This document shows positions 29,192-38,913 of a stretch of DNA of 64,000 bases, piece by piece. The position numbers and the translations under genes were made by a program. The DNA comes from Pseudomonas tensinigenes (GTDB taxonomy: Bacteria > Pseudomonadota > Gammaproteobacteria > Pseudomonadales > Pseudomonadaceae), in NCBI RefSeq assembly GCF_014268445.2, contig NZ_CP077089.1, positions 4,943,501-5,007,500 of the forward strand, written 5' to 3'. Under the pieces are notes generated by a model. That model had not been told where the DNA came from. It did not search any database and worked only from the letters and a program-made list of their open reading frames with translations. The stretch's first letter is position 1. Each line of letters begins with the position of its first letter.

Positions 29192-30268
29192 TCAGTGCAG
29201 GCGCTTGCGGCACATCAACTGGGCCATTTTCGCGGTATCCGGACGCTCGACGATGCCTTTTTCGGTGACGATCGCGTCGATGAGATCCGCCGGCGTCACG
29301 TCAAACACCGGATTGAACGCTTCAACATCCGCACCGACACGCTTGCCGCCGACTTCCAGCAACTCGGCGCCGTCACGCTCTTCAATCGGAATGTCGTCAC
29401 CGCTAGCCAGGTTCATGTCGATGGTCGAACTCGGCGCCACCACCATGAAACGCACGCCGTGGTGCATGGCGTTGACCGCCAGTTGATAGGTGCCGATCTT
29501 GTTCGCCACATCACCGTTGGCCGTGATGCGGTCGGCGCCGACGATCACCCAGGTCACGCCTTTGGTTTTCATGATGTGCGCAGCGGCGGAGTCGGCATTC
29601 AGAGTTACCGGAATGCCTTCGTTGGCCAGTTCCCACGCAGTCAGGCGCGAGCCCTGCAGCCATGGACGGGTTTCGTCGGCATAAACGCGCTCGACCATGC
29701 CTTCAATAAAGGCTGCACGAATCACTCCCAACGCCGTACCGAAACCACCGGTAGCCAGCGCGCCGGTATTGCAGTGGGTCAGAATCGCCTGGGCGTTGCC
29801 CTGATGTTTGCGGATCAGGTCGACGCCGAGCTGCGCCATGGTCAGATTGGCTTCGCGGTCGCTTTCATGGATAGCGATGGCTTCGGCTTCCAGTGCCGCC
29901 AGCGGATCGGCATTCTCTTTCAAGCGATCGAGGCGATCATGCATACGGCCGAGCGCCCAGAACAGATTGACCGCCGTCGGACGGGAGTCGGCCAGCAAGG
30001 CAAAATCCTCTTCCAGCGCCGCGTACCAATCGCCACCTTCAGCGATCCGCGCACGCGCCGCGAGGACGATGCCATAGGCCGCACTGATGCCGATGGCCGG
30101 CGCGCCACGCACCACCATCGAGCGAATCGCCTCGGCCACGCCGGCGGCACTGGTGTAGGCAATCCACGTTTCTTCGAACGGCAAAATACGCTGATCCAGC
30201 AGGTGCAGCGCGCCATCTCGCCAATCGATGGCCTTCACTTTCTCCGCAGCCAACAGTCGATCGCGCAT
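29192..30268 (-). CDS. mtnA: S-methyl-5-thioribose-1-phosphate isomerase
   Basis: This 358-residue isomerase converts methylthioribose-1-phosphate to methylthioribulose-1-phosphate in methionine salvage. It shows [33 protein letters not shown] with the conserved Cys, and [18 protein letters not shown] with the catalytic Asp. ATG 30268 ([16 protein letters not shown]) fits the Pseudomonas length; ATG 30286 would add six residues. It is divergent from mtaD, which acts earlier in the same pathway, with 108 bases between the starts. Confidence 0.96.
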   Translation of the reverse strand: MRDRLLAAEKVKAIDWRDGALHLLDQRILPFEETWIAYTSAAGVAEAIRSMVVRGAPAIGISAAYGIVLAARARIAEGGDWYAALEEDFALLADSRPTAVNLFWALGRMHDRLDRLKENADPLAALEAEAIAIHESDREANLTMAQLGVDLIRKHQGNAQAILTHCNTGALATGGFGTALGVIRAAFIEGMVERVYADETRPWLQGSRLTAWELANEGIPVTLNADSAAAHIMKTKGVTWVIVGADRITANGDVANKIGTYQLAVNAMHHGVRFMVVAPSSTIDMNLASGDDIPIEERDGAELLEVGGKRVGADVEAFNPVFDVTPADLIDAIVTEKGIVERPDTAKMAQLMCRKRLH

Positions 30269-30376
30269 CCCACACCCCGCACTCATGAACAAAAGCCGCC
30301 GATTATAGCGATCCCCCCGCGAAGACGCTCGGGTATACTTCGCCATCCTTTACAAAAGCACTGGAACCGACCCTCG

Positions 30377-31711
30377 ATGCCGAAACCTGCCATTGCGCTC
30401 GACTTATTATTGCTGCCGACCTGGCTGGTACCCGTCGAACCTGCAGGCGTTGTGCTCAAAGAGCACGGCCTGGGCATCCGCGACGGTCGCATCGTGTTTA
30501 TCGGCCCGCGCGCCGAAGCATTGAAGTGTAACGCCACTGAAGTTCGCGAACTGCCGGATGTGCTGCTCGCCCCCGGCCTGATCAATGCCCACGGCCACGC
30601 GGCGATGACATTGTTCCGTGGCCTGGCCGATGATCTGCCGCTGATGACATGGCTGGAAAACCACATCTGGCCGGCCGAAGCGAAATGGGTCAATGAAGAT
30701 TTCGTCCGTGACGGCACCGATCTGGCCATTGCCGAGCAGATCAAGGGCGGCATCACTTGTTTCTCGGACATGTATTTCTTCCCGAAAGTCGCCAGCGAGC
30801 GCGTGCACAACAGCGGCATTCGCGCGCAGATCGCCATTCCGATCCTCGATTTCCCGATCCCGGGCGCCAGCAGCGCCGATGAAGCCATTCGTCAGGGCGT
30901 CGAACTGTTCGGCGATCTGAAGCATCACGAACGCATCAAGATCACCTTCGGCCCTCATGCACCGTACACCGTCGGCGACGAGAATCTCGAGAAAATCCGC
31001 GTGATTGCCGAGGAGTTGGACGCCTCGATCCACATGCATGTCCATGAAACCGCGTTCGAAGTTCAGCAGTCACTGGAGCAGCGCGGCGAACGTCCGCTGG
31101 CCCGCCTCGGTCGTCTTGGCCTGCTCGGCCCGCGCTTCCAGGCCGTGCACATGACCCAGATCAGCGATGACGACCTGGCGTTGCTGGTAGAAAGCAACAC
31201 CAGCGTGATCCATTGCCCGGAATCCAACTTGAAACTGGCCAGCGGCTTCTGCCCGGTCGAGCGTTTGTGGCAGGCTGGGGTAAATGTCGCGGTCGGCACC
31301 GATGGCGCCGCCAGCAATAACGATCTCGATCTGCTCGGCGAAACCCGCACCGCCGCCCTGCTGGCCAAAGCCGTCGCCGGCTCCGCCACCGCGCTGGACG
31401 CCCATCGGGCGCTGCGCATGGCCACCCTGAATGGCGCGCGGGCGCTGGGGATCGAAACGCAAGTTGGCTCGCTGGAGATAGGCAAAGCTGCCGACATCGT
31501 CGCTTTCGACCTGTCCGGTCTGGCGCAGCAACCGGTGTATGACCCGGTTTCGCAGCTTATATACGCCACCGGCCGCGACTGCGTGAAGCATCTGTGGGTC
31601 GCTGGCAAACAACTGCTCGACGACCGTCGCCTGACGCGAATGGACGAAACACAACTGGGCGCCACCGCCCGGGCCTGGGGCCAACGCATCAGCGGCCATA
31701 AAGAATCGTAA
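30377..31711 (+). CDS. mtaD: 5-methylthioadenosine / S-adenosylhomocysteine deaminase (TRZ/ATZ hydrolase)
   Basis: This 444-residue amidohydrolase has the metal-binding [13 protein letters not shown] (His72, His74), [10 protein letters not shown], and [14 protein letters not shown] with the catalytic Asp. In Pseudomonas this protein deaminates methylthioadenosine to methylthioinosine, which is then cleaved to methylthioribose-1-phosphate, the MtnA substrate. ATG 30377 is the true start; the frame extends upstream to 29078 only as an antisense shadow of mtnA. The divergent layout with mtnA supports the role in methylthioadenosine salvage. Confidence 0.93.
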   Translation: MPKPAIALDLLLLPTWLVPVEPAGVVLKEHGLGIRDGRIVFIGPRAEALKCNATEVRELPDVLLAPGLINAHGHAAMTLFRGLADDLPLMTWLENHIWPAEAKWVNEDFVRDGTDLAIAEQIKGGITCFSDMYFFPKVASERVHNSGIRAQIAIPILDFPIPGASSADEAIRQGVELFGDLKHHERIKITFGPHAPYTVGDENLEKIRVIAEELDASIHMHVHETAFEVQQSLEQRGERPLARLGRLGLLGPRFQAVHMTQISDDDLALLVESNTSVIHCPESNLKLASGFCPVERLWQAGVNVAVGTDGAASNNDLDLLGETRTAALLAKAVAGSATALDAHRALRMATLNGARALGIETQVGSLEIGKAADIVAFDLSGLAQQPVYDPVSQLIYATGRDCVKHLWVAGKQLLDDRRLTRMDETQLGATARAWGQRISGHKES

Positions 31712-31714
31712 AAA

Positions 31715-31746
31715 CCCCGGAACACACTCCGGGGCTACAGCCTTTT
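31715..31746 (+). terminator. Possible terminator or attenuator after mtaD
   Basis: CCCCGG and CCGGGG pair around 8 bases just after the mtaD stop. A T-run (CTTTTTC) begins only 8 bases beyond the stem. The 56-base gap to ubiG leaves partial read-through possible. Confidence 0.4.
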
Positions 31747-31767
31747 TCAAGTTTCAGAGGATTTAAC

Positions 31768-32466
31768 ATGAGTAACGTCGACCACGCCGAAATCGCCAAA
31801 TTCGAAGCCCTGGCCCATCGCTGGTGGGATCGTGAAAGCGAGTTCAAACCACTGCACGACATCAATCCGCTGCGGGTCAACTGGATTGACGAGCGGGTCA
31901 ATCTGGCCGGCAAGAAAGTCCTCGACGTCGGTTGCGGCGGCGGCATTCTCAGCGAAGCCATGGCCCAGCGTGGCGCGACCGTGATGGGCATCGACATGGG
32001 CGAAGCGCCACTGGCGGTCGCGCAACTGCATCAGCTGGAATCCGGCGTCAACGTCGAATATCGCCAGATCACTGCCGAAGACCTCGCTGAAGAAATGCCT
32101 GAGCAGTTCGACGTAGTGACCTGCCTTGAGATGCTCGAACACGTGCCTGATCCATCGTCGGTGATTCGCGCATGCTTCCGCATGGTCAAACCGGGCGGCC
32201 AAGTGTTCTTCTCGACCATCAACCGCAACCCGAAGGCGTATCTGTTCGCCATCATCGGCGCTGAATACATCATGAAGCTGCTGCCGCGCGGCACCCACGA
32301 CTTCAAGAAATTCATTCGCCCGTCCGAGCTCGGCGCATGGAGCCGCATGGCCGGCCTGACCGTCAAGGACATCATCGGCTTGACCTACAACCCGCTGACC
32401 AAGCACTACAAGCTGGCCAACGATGTTGACGTCAACTACATGATCCAGACCCTGCGCGAGGAGTAA
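31768..32466 (+). CDS. ubiG: Ubiquinone O-methyltransferase UbiG
   Basis: This 232-residue class I SAM methyltransferase carries out both O-methylations of ubiquinone synthesis. It has the family lead [20 protein letters not shown], the SAM motif [27 protein letters not shown] and the late [10 protein letters not shown]. Start ATG 31768 has AGAGGATTTAAC upstream. The gene is 4 bases from mupP, with yciK next, a conserved Pseudomonas order. Confidence 0.97.
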   Translation: MSNVDHAEIAKFEALAHRWWDRESEFKPLHDINPLRVNWIDERVNLAGKKVLDVGCGGGILSEAMAQRGATVMGIDMGEAPLAVAQLHQLESGVNVEYRQITAEDLAEEMPEQFDVVTCLEMLEHVPDPSSVIRACFRMVKPGGQVFFSTINRNPKAYLFAIIGAEYIMKLLPRGTHDFKKFIRPSELGAWSRMAGLTVKDIIGLTYNPLTKHYKLANDVDVNYMIQTLREE

Positions 32467-32470
32467 GCCG

Positions 32471-33142
32471 ATGGCCATCAGAGCAGTTCTCTTCGACATG
32501 GACGGCACCCTGCTCGACACGGCGCCGGACTTCATCGCCATCTGCCAGGCGATGCGCGCCGATCGCGGCTTGCCGCCGATCAACGACAAGCACATCCGCG
32601 ACGAGATCTCCGGCGGCGCCAAGGCCATGGTTGCGGTGACGTTCTCGATGGACCCCGAGTCGCCGGGCTTCGAAGAACTGCGTCTGGAGTTCCTCGAGCG
32701 CTATCTGGTCGGTTGCGCCGTACACAGCAAGCTGTTCGACGGCATGGGTGAACTGCTCGCCGACATCGAGAAGGCCAATTTGATCTGGGGCGTGGTGACC
32801 AACAAGCCGTTGCGCTTTGCCGAGCCGATCATGCAGCAACTGGGGCTAGCCGAGCGCTCGGCGCTGCTGATCTGCCCGGATCACGTGAAGAACAGCAAAC
32901 CGGATCCGGAGCCGTTGATCCTTGCGTGCAAGATGCTTGATCTGGATCCATCGACGGTGCTGTTTGTCGGCGATGATCTGCGCGATATCGAATCCGGCCG
33001 CGATGCCGGTACGAAGACGGCAGCGGTGACGTTCGGCTACATCCACCCGGACGACAACCCGCGGCATTGGGGGGCGGACGTGGTGGTGGATCATCCGTCG
33101 GAGCTGCGCAAGGTGCTCGATAGCGCGCTTTGCAGTTGCTGA
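32471..33142 (+). CDS. mupP: N-acetylmuramic acid 6-phosphate phosphatase MupP
   Basis: This 223-residue HAD phosphatase has the nucleophile motif [25 protein letters not shown] (motif II), Lys in KPDPEPL and [12 protein letters not shown] (motif IV). It resembles phosphoglycolate phosphatase, but this gene immediately after ubiG is the Pseudomonas MupP. MupP dephosphorylates MurNAc-6-P in the cell-wall recycling route that bypasses de novo UDP-MurNAc synthesis. Loss in P. putida and P. aeruginosa affects fosfomycin and beta-lactam tolerance. Assignment rests on context and sequence together. Confidence 0.88.
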   Translation: MAIRAVLFDMDGTLLDTAPDFIAICQAMRADRGLPPINDKHIRDEISGGAKAMVAVTFSMDPESPGFEELRLEFLERYLVGCAVHSKLFDGMGELLADIEKANLIWGVVTNKPLRFAEPIMQQLGLAERSALLICPDHVKNSKPDPEPLILACKMLDLDPSTVLFVGDDLRDIESGRDAGTKTAAVTFGYIHPDDNPRHWGADVVVDHPSELRKVLDSALCSC

Positions 33143-33150
33143 TCAAAGTC

Positions 33151-33224
33151 AAAAGATCGCAGCCTGCGGCAGCTCCTACAGGGCAGTGATTATCTGTAGG
33201 AGCTGCCGCAGGCTGCGGTCTTTT
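33151..33224. repeat. Long inverted repeat between mupP and yciK
   Basis: A nearly perfect palindrome of about 30 bases per arm (gcagcctgcggcagctcctac against its complement) has a 12-base loop. It begins with AAAAGA and ends with TCTTTT. It is a different repeat family from the tgggagcgag elements, and it may act as a bidirectional terminator. Confidence 0.85.
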
Positions 33225-33250
33225 AGCTATTAATGGATTGTGAGGTTTTT

Positions 33251-33991
33251 ATGTTTGATTACTCCGCTCGTCCCGAATTGCTCAAGGATCGGGTCATTCT
33301 GGTCACCGGTGCCGGTCGTGGCATTGGCGCGGCGGCCGCGAAAACCTACGCCGCTCATGGCGCTACGGTATTGCTGCTGGGCAAAACCGAAGCCAATCTG
33401 ACCCAGGTCTACGACGAGATCGAAGCCGCCGGCCATCCGCAACCGGCAGTGATTCCGTTCAACCTCGAAACCGCTCTGCCCCATCAGTACGATGAGCTGG
33501 CCGCGATGATCGAGAGCGAATTCGGCCACCTCGACGGATTGCTGCACAACGCTTCGATCATCGGCCCGCGCACGCCGATCGAGCAGTTGTCCGGTGAAAA
33601 CTTCATGCGCGTCATGCAGGTCAACGTCAACGCCATGTTCATGCTGACCAGCACTCTGCTGCCGCTGCTCAAGCTGTCGCAGGATGCATCGGTGGTGTTC
33701 ACTTCCAGCAGCGTCGGGCGCAAGGGTCGGGCGTACTGGGGCGCCTATGGCGTGTCGAAGTTCGCTACCGAAGGCCTGATGCAAACCCTGGCCGATGAAG
33801 TCGACGGTGTGGCGCCAGTACGCTCGAACAGCATCAACCCCGGCGGTACGCGCACCAGCATGCGTGCTCAGGCCTATCCGGGGGAAAACCCGCTGAACAA
33901 TCCGACGCCGGAAGAAATCATGCCGGTCTACCTGTACCTGATGGGCCCGGACAGCACCGGCATCAACGGCCAGGCATTCAACGCGCAATAA
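33251..33991 (+). CDS. YciK-type SDR oxidoreductase
   Basis: This 246-residue classical SDR has VILVTGAGRGIGAAAAKTYA, the strand FTSSSVGRKGRAYWG and YGVSK as the catalytic YxxxK. It begins MFDYSARPELLKDRV as YciK proteins do. ATG 33251 has TGTGAGG 6 bases upstream and is preferred over the frame's earlier ATG at 33233. The substrate of YciK is not established. It follows ubiG-mupP but is set off by a long palindrome. Confidence 0.92.
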   Translation: MFDYSARPELLKDRVILVTGAGRGIGAAAAKTYAAHGATVLLLGKTEANLTQVYDEIEAAGHPQPAVIPFNLETALPHQYDELAAMIESEFGHLDGLLHNASIIGPRTPIEQLSGENFMRVMQVNVNAMFMLTSTLLPLLKLSQDASVVFTSSSVGRKGRAYWGAYGVSKFATEGLMQTLADEVDGVAPVRSNSINPGGTRTSMRAQAYPGENPLNNPTPEEIMPVYLYLMGPDSTGINGQAFNAQ

Positions 33992-34352
33992 CTGCCATAC
34001 GTCGCATTTGTTGCCGCGGCAGATTCCTGTCGCGGCATGCATTTGCCGCTGATGACTGTCATATTTCAGTCAATTTTCCAGCGCATCCATCCCTCAACAC
34101 CAGCCAACTCATTGATTCAAAACGGTTTAAATAAAACCGAACCGAATGGCACGACTTTCGCTCTAATTTCTCTCAAAACAAGCCACGTGAAGGCAATGGG
34201 GCGAGCCCGATTTCGATAGCTTACTAATCGTCATCCGGCAGACTAGACTTACGCCAAACGTCCTACGGGACTGATGGATCAGTACGACGCGCAGCCCATA
34301 GCCGCTCTCACCCAGCCTGTAAGACAGACTTACTGCTAAGGGTTCACGCCAT
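33992..34352. other. Intergenic stretch between yciK and the GGDEF gene
   Basis: This 360-base gap contains a hairpin at 34012-34037 (TGCCGCGGCAG, loop ATTC, CTGTCGCGGCA; 11 pairs with one G-T) shortly after the yciK stop, without a T-run. The rest has lower GC than its surroundings and no supported gene. A short frame at 34037-34219 has no ribosome site or recognisable sequence. The promoter of the diguanylate cyclase should lie in its right half. Confidence 0.45.
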
Positions 34353-35279
34353 ATGAAATCACCCTCCCAGACCAATGCAATTGACTTTGACAGTGCCAAA
34401 TTGCAACGCCTGGGCTTTGGTCAACTGCCGCCCCTTCTGGAGCGACCGGCCAATCTGGCGCAATTGCGTCAGCAAATGAGCCTGCAGCTGCAAACCAGTC
34501 TTGAGCCGCAACGCATCCTCGGCCTGTTTTTCCGCGAAGTTCAGCGCCTTGTACCGCTGGACGCGCTGAGCTACGTGCACCAGGGCAGCGATCTGCGCCT
34601 GGAATTCGGTACCCGCGGCCACCATTCGATCAGCTATAGCCTGAGCCACGAAGGCGAGCATATGGGCGAACTGGTGTTCCGTCGCAATCAGCGCTTCAAC
34701 GAACAGGATCAGGGCAACCTTGAATCGCTGTTGTCGTCGCTGCTGTACCCGATGCGCAATGCCCTGCTCTACCGCGCCGCCACGCAGAGCGCCCTGCGTG
34801 ATCCGCTGACCGGCGCCGGTAACCGCATCGCCATGGAGCAGACCTTGCAGCGCGAGATCGACATGTCGCGTCGGCATGTGCAGCCGCTCTCGGTGCTGAT
34901 GCTCGACATCGATCACTTCAAACGGGTCAACGACAGCCATGGTCACAGCGCCGGCGATGACGTACTTAAAGCCATCGCCGCGACCATCAAGGCGCAGCTG
35001 CGCAATGTCGACATGGTATTTCGTTACGGTGGCGAAGAGTTTCTGGTGCTGCTGTCCAATACCGGCCGGGATGCGGCCGCAATGGTCGGCGAACGCCTGC
35101 GCTATGCGACGCAGGCGGCTGAATACTATGCGGACGGGCAGTTGATCGAATTGACTGTGAGCCTGGGATGTTCGACGTTGTTGCCGGGCGAATCGGCCGA
35201 CAGCTTGCTGCGCCGCGCTGACAGTGCGCTGTACGTGGCCAAGCGTGAAGGGCGTAATCGCTTGGCCATGGCGGGCTGA
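34353..35279 (+). CDS. Diguanylate cyclase (GAF-like, GGDEF)
   Basis: This 308-residue soluble protein makes cyclic di-GMP from two GTP. Residues 40-145 form a GAF-like sensor region. The GGDEF domain runs from about 148 with DPLTGAGNR, DIDHFKRVND and an active GGEEF at 226-230. An intact inhibitory site, RNVD at 217-220, lies five residues upstream of GGEEF, so product feedback is expected. There is no membrane segment, signal peptide or EAL domain. The ligand sensed is unknown. It is followed by a REP pair. Confidence 0.95.
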   Translation: MKSPSQTNAIDFDSAKLQRLGFGQLPPLLERPANLAQLRQQMSLQLQTSLEPQRILGLFFREVQRLVPLDALSYVHQGSDLRLEFGTRGHHSISYSLSHEGEHMGELVFRRNQRFNEQDQGNLESLLSSLLYPMRNALLYRAATQSALRDPLTGAGNRIAMEQTLQREIDMSRRHVQPLSVLMLDIDHFKRVNDSHGHSAGDDVLKAIAATIKAQLRNVDMVFRYGGEEFLVLLSNTGRDAAAMVGERLRYATQAAEYYADGQLIELTVSLGCSTLLPGESADSLLRRADSALYVAKREGRNRLAMAG

Positions 35280-35302
35280 GCTGTTCAACCAACACAAAAC
35301 AG

Positions 35303-35391
35303 TGTGGGAGCGAGCCTGCTCGCGAATGCAATCTGACATTCAACCATGAGTTGACTGACGGACCGCTTTCGCGAGCAGGCTCGCTCCCACA
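35303..35391. repeat. REP inverted pair after the GGDEF gene
   Basis: The arm tgtgggagcgagcctgctcg at about 35303-35327 faces cgagcaggctcgctcccaca at about 35368-35391. It lies between two convergent genes (stops at 35279 and 35412) and can serve both as a 3' structure. Confidence 0.9.
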
Positions 35392-35411
35392 TTAGTTTCA
35401 TGTAGCCGGAA

Positions 35412-36206
35412 TCAGCTCTCGACTACCGCCCTGCGCTCTCGGTTGACCAACAAGCGTTCCGACGTCTCCAGTTGCATGCAACGCTCCAGAAACAGGTACA
35501 TGTAGTCGTAGCTCTTGCACACTGCCTGACGCAGTTCTTCCTGCAAAGCCTTGGTCGGGTTCATCCCGGCCAGGGTGCAGATGATTTCCAGCGCCTCCCA
35601 AGGGTGAGCATCGTCATACTGGGCATGCATCTTCAGCCACTTCATTGCACGCTTGCGGTCTTCTTCAGGAAACGCCGCCGCGTAAACTCCCGTCGAACAA
35701 ACCACAGCCGACCACTCCCCGGTCGCGCCCTCGATGGCGTAGTTGGTGGCGGCGATAGCCACGATCAGCGAATCGGCCGAACTGGTGTGCCAGCACCAGT
35801 GACTCAGGGCATGCAGTTCCGGTGGCACATGTTGGGCCTGGAGATCTTCAAGACTGACGCCATGGGCACGACTCCAATGCACCCAGTAATCAGCGTGATT
35901 GAGTTCAACGCGGATATTGCGCATCAGCCAGCGCCGCGCCATGTCTTCTCCGGGGTGGCGGGCAAACCGGGTTTTGGTGAGATTCTGCGCCATGTACAAC
36001 GCGAACTGCTCAACCACTGGCCAGCCGCCAATCAGGTACTGACGCATGGTTCTGGCACTGAGCTTGTTATCCCGCATGCGCATATACAACTCATGTTCGA
36101 CAACCCGGCGCTTGCTCTCGCTGCAATCCTCAATGAGCTGTTGCGCCCAGGCAGGATAACTTGCAGCTTCCATGAGTGGTCCGGTTCGGTTGAATGTGTC
36201 GATCAC
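35412..36206 (-). CDS. TenA/PqqC-like helical protein
   Basis: This 264-residue all-helical protein resembles the TenA/PqqC (heme-oxygenase-like) family. It has conserved EH, ELNHADYWVHW and AIEGATGEWS stretches that would line the cavity. GTG 36206 is chosen because AAAGGAG lies 8 bases upstream and the sequence then begins IDTFNRTGPLMEAASYP; the frame extends to 36323 without homology. Members include thiaminases, PqqC and iron-containing redox enzymes. No thiamine or PQQ genes are nearby, so the substrate is unknown. Confidence 0.8.
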   Translation of the reverse strand: MIDTFNRTGPLMEAASYPAWAQQLIEDCSESKRRVVEHELYMRMRDNKLSARTMRQYLIGGWPVVEQFALYMAQNLTKTRFARHPGEDMARRWLMRNIRVELNHADYWVHWSRAHGVSLEDLQAQHVPPELHALSHWCWHTSSADSLIVAIAATNYAIEGATGEWSAVVCSTGVYAAAFPEEDRKRAMKWLKMHAQYDDAHPWEALEIICTLAGMNPTKALQEELRQAVCKSYDYMYLFLERCMQLETSERLLVNRERRAVVES

Positions 36207-36252
36207 TGTTCGGCTCCTTTTGATTTGTGATTGTAAGGATCGGCGAGAGACT

Positions 36253-38712
36253 TCAACGGAACGTGCCAGGCGCTTTGAATAACAGCGGCTGCGGTCTGGC
36301 GGGCCGACTTTGCAAACTGTCACAGGTAAACAACTGTGGGCGTTCTATAACATAACCCTGAGCGTAGTCCACACCGATTTCAAGCAATGCCTGCTCGATC
36401 TGGGTTGTTTCAACAAACTCGGCAATTGTCTGCTTACCCATGACATGCCCGATGTGATTGATCACTTCGACCATTGCGCGGTTAATCGGGTCGTCCAGCA
36501 TATCCTTTACGAAACTCCCGTCGATCTTCAGGAAGTCTACAGGCAAATGTTTCAGATAAGCGAATGAAGACATTCCGGCACAAAAGTCATCAAGTGAGAA
36601 GTAACAACCTAAGCCTTTGAGTTCATTAATAAATCTAATTGCACTCCCCAAGTTTGAAATTGCACTGGTCTCGGTAATTTCAAAACAAATCATTTCAGGC
36701 GGTATCGCATAGTTAACAAACTGCTCACGCAGAAAGTGCAAAAATGCGTCATCTCCTATAGTAATGCCTGACAGATTAATCGCACACATCGCTAATGGCC
36801 GTTTATGCTCTTGCGCAATACATTGAGCAATAACCTTAAATACGTTCTGAACTACCCAGCGATCCAGTTGACTCATCAAACCATAGCGTTCGGCGGCTGG
36901 AATGAAACTGTCCGGCAGAATCATCCGCCCGGCTTCATCATGCAGTCGCAGCAGAATCTCGATGTGCCCACCCTTGTTGTCGCCCGGCTTGAGCGGCGCG
37001 ATTTCCTGGGCGTACAGACAAAAACGGTTTTCTTCCAGCGCCATGTGCAGACGCTGCACCCACGCCATTTCGCCAAAGCGCAGCGACAGCTCGGAATCGT
37101 CGGCGTGGTAGACCTGCACCCGGTTGCGGCCCTTCTCCTTGGCCATGTAACAGGCCATATCGGCCGCGCGCAATGAGGCTTCAAGGGTGGTCGGGGTCTG
37201 CGTAACATGCACCAGACCAATGCTCACCGTGGTCAGGAACGGCCGCCCTTTCCAGACAAAATGCAGATTCTGCACCGTCTGGCGCAACGCCTCGGCTATC
37301 TTTTCCGCCGCTTCCGGTGCGCAGTTCTCCAGCAAAATGCCGAATTCATCACCGCCAAGGCGCGCCAGCGTATCGCCTTCGCGCAGCCCCGATTGCAACA
37401 ACGTGCAAATGTGCCGCAACAGCTCATCGCCGGCGGCGTGACCACAGGTGTCGTTGACCAGTTTGAATTGATCGAGGTCGAGGAACATCAGCGCATGCCG
37501 CCCGGAATGGCGCGTGAGGTTGTGCAGCGCCTGCTCCAGGCGATATTCAAACTCGCGGCGGTTGGCCAGCCCGGTCAACGCATCATGGGTCGCCTGCCAC
37601 GACAGATTGGCGATGTATTGCCGCTCCTGAGTCATGTCGTGCAGCACCAGCACCGTGCCGCTGACCTTGCCGGCATTGCGGATCGGCGCGCCGACCAGCG
37701 TTACCGACAACGTTGTGCCATCGAGGCGCTGGATCAGTTTCGAATGCTCGCTACCGCCGCTGAGTTTGCCGCTGAGAATGTGTTCGATCAGCGTCAGGCC
37801 TTCGGCCTGAGCGTTGTCGTCGAGCAAATTGAACAGCGCGGCCAGCGGCAGGCCGGCCGCCTGCTCGGCCTTCCAGTGAGTCATGGATTCGGCGGCAGGG
37901 TTCATGTAATCGATGGCACCGCTGACATCGGTGGTGATGACGCCATCACCGATCGAATGCAAGGTGACGTGCGCCCGATCCTTCTCCAGTTGCAGCGCCT
38001 CGGCAAAGGCATGACGCTGCTTGAGCAGTTTGTGTGTGCGCCACAAGGCCAGCACGATCAACCCAAGTGCCGTGGCCAGGTTGGTGAACAGCAGCAGACG
38101 CATGATCATCCGCGAGCCTTCGCCCAAAGCATCGCTGAAGGCTTTCGCCGCCGGGGTGACGCCATCATTGATGGCGAAAATCCGCGCCTTCCAGCGCTGG
38201 ACATCGGCACTGTTGGCGGTGTTCTGCGAGATGCTGCGGTGCATCTCCTGCGCCACATCATCCAGCTCGACCAGATAGGCGTCACCGACGGTCCAGCGAT
38301 CAATGGCAGTTTCCAGATAACTGAAATGGCGGAAGTTGAGGTACAGCCAGATCAGGCTGGAGACGTCATCCGGGTGGTTGCCGCCCTTGAGAATACCTTC
38401 GCGCGCTGCGGCCAGATCCGGCGGTTGATGATCCAGCGCCAGGCGCAACTGATGCCCGCCTTGTGGCACGGCAATCGCGTTGCGGTATTTGAGGAAAATT
38501 GCCTCGTCGCGGCTATCGGCATACAGATTGAGGTAGTAGATCGCGTCTTTCTGGCCCTTGGACCAAAGGCTTTCGCCGGCGACGTAACCGCGAACGGCTG
38601 ACAGCACGTAGAGACTCACGCCCCCCAATAACGCTTGAAACAACACGACGGCAATAAATGGCCAGACGATGCCCAACAACCGTGGCGTTCCGAGAGTCCG
38701 CTTTTGCTTCAT
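36253..38712 (-). CDS. Membrane-bound PAS-GGDEF-EAL protein
   Basis: This 819-residue cyclic di-GMP enzyme has two membrane segments (about 13-35 and 204-224) framing a periplasmic sensor region. A PAS domain covers about 245-365. The GGDEF domain is intact (GGDEF at 453-457) with an inhibitory REGD site at 444-447. The EAL domain from about 550 has EIL at 585-587 in place of EAL, but it keeps the metal-binding residues in CAINLSG, ITETSA, DDFCAG, LKIDGSF and AEFVET. Either activity, or both, may operate. The ligand is unknown. Confidence 0.93.
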   Translation of the reverse strand: MKQKRTLGTPRLLGIVWPFIAVVLFQALLGGVSLYVLSAVRGYVAGESLWSKGQKDAIYYLNLYADSRDEAIFLKYRNAIAVPQGGHQLRLALDHQPPDLAAAREGILKGGNHPDDVSSLIWLYLNFRHFSYLETAIDRWTVGDAYLVELDDVAQEMHRSISQNTANSADVQRWKARIFAINDGVTPAAKAFSDALGEGSRMIMRLLLFTNLATALGLIVLALWRTHKLLKQRHAFAEALQLEKDRAHVTLHSIGDGVITTDVSGAIDYMNPAAESMTHWKAEQAAGLPLAALFNLLDDNAQAEGLTLIEHILSGKLSGGSEHSKLIQRLDGTTLSVTLVGAPIRNAGKVSGTVLVLHDMTQERQYIANLSWQATHDALTGLANRREFEYRLEQALHNLTRHSGRHALMFLDLDQFKLVNDTCGHAAGDELLRHICTLLQSGLREGDTLARLGGDEFGILLENCAPEAAEKIAEALRQTVQNLHFVWKGRPFLTTVSIGLVHVTQTPTTLEASLRAADMACYMAKEKGRNRVQVYHADDSELSLRFGEMAWVQRLHMALEENRFCLYAQEIAPLKPGDNKGGHIEILLRLHDEAGRMILPDSFIPAAERYGLMSQLDRWVVQNVFKVIAQCIAQEHKRPLAMCAINLSGITIGDDAFLHFLREQFVNYAIPPEMICFEITETSAISNLGSAIRFINELKGLGCYFSLDDFCAGMSSFAYLKHLPVDFLKIDGSFVKDMLDDPINRAMVEVINHIGHVMGKQTIAEFVETTQIEQALLEIGVDYAQGYVIERPQLFTCDSLQSRPARPQPLLFKAPGTFR

Positions 38713-38913
38713 GAGATCCCTTGCGCAAGCACTGCCAGATGAACACCGGAAAATCCCGCTCCTGACAGCTCAGCCTAGGCTAATTTTCGACAAGTCAAAG
38801 GGACAGCTCTGCCGTCCTCTAGGTCGATTGTGCAAATGGCTGGTCTGCTTGAACGTTCCGGTTGAGTTTACTCAATGCAATTCAAGCACTAAGCACAGAA
38901 ACCGGAACGAAAC

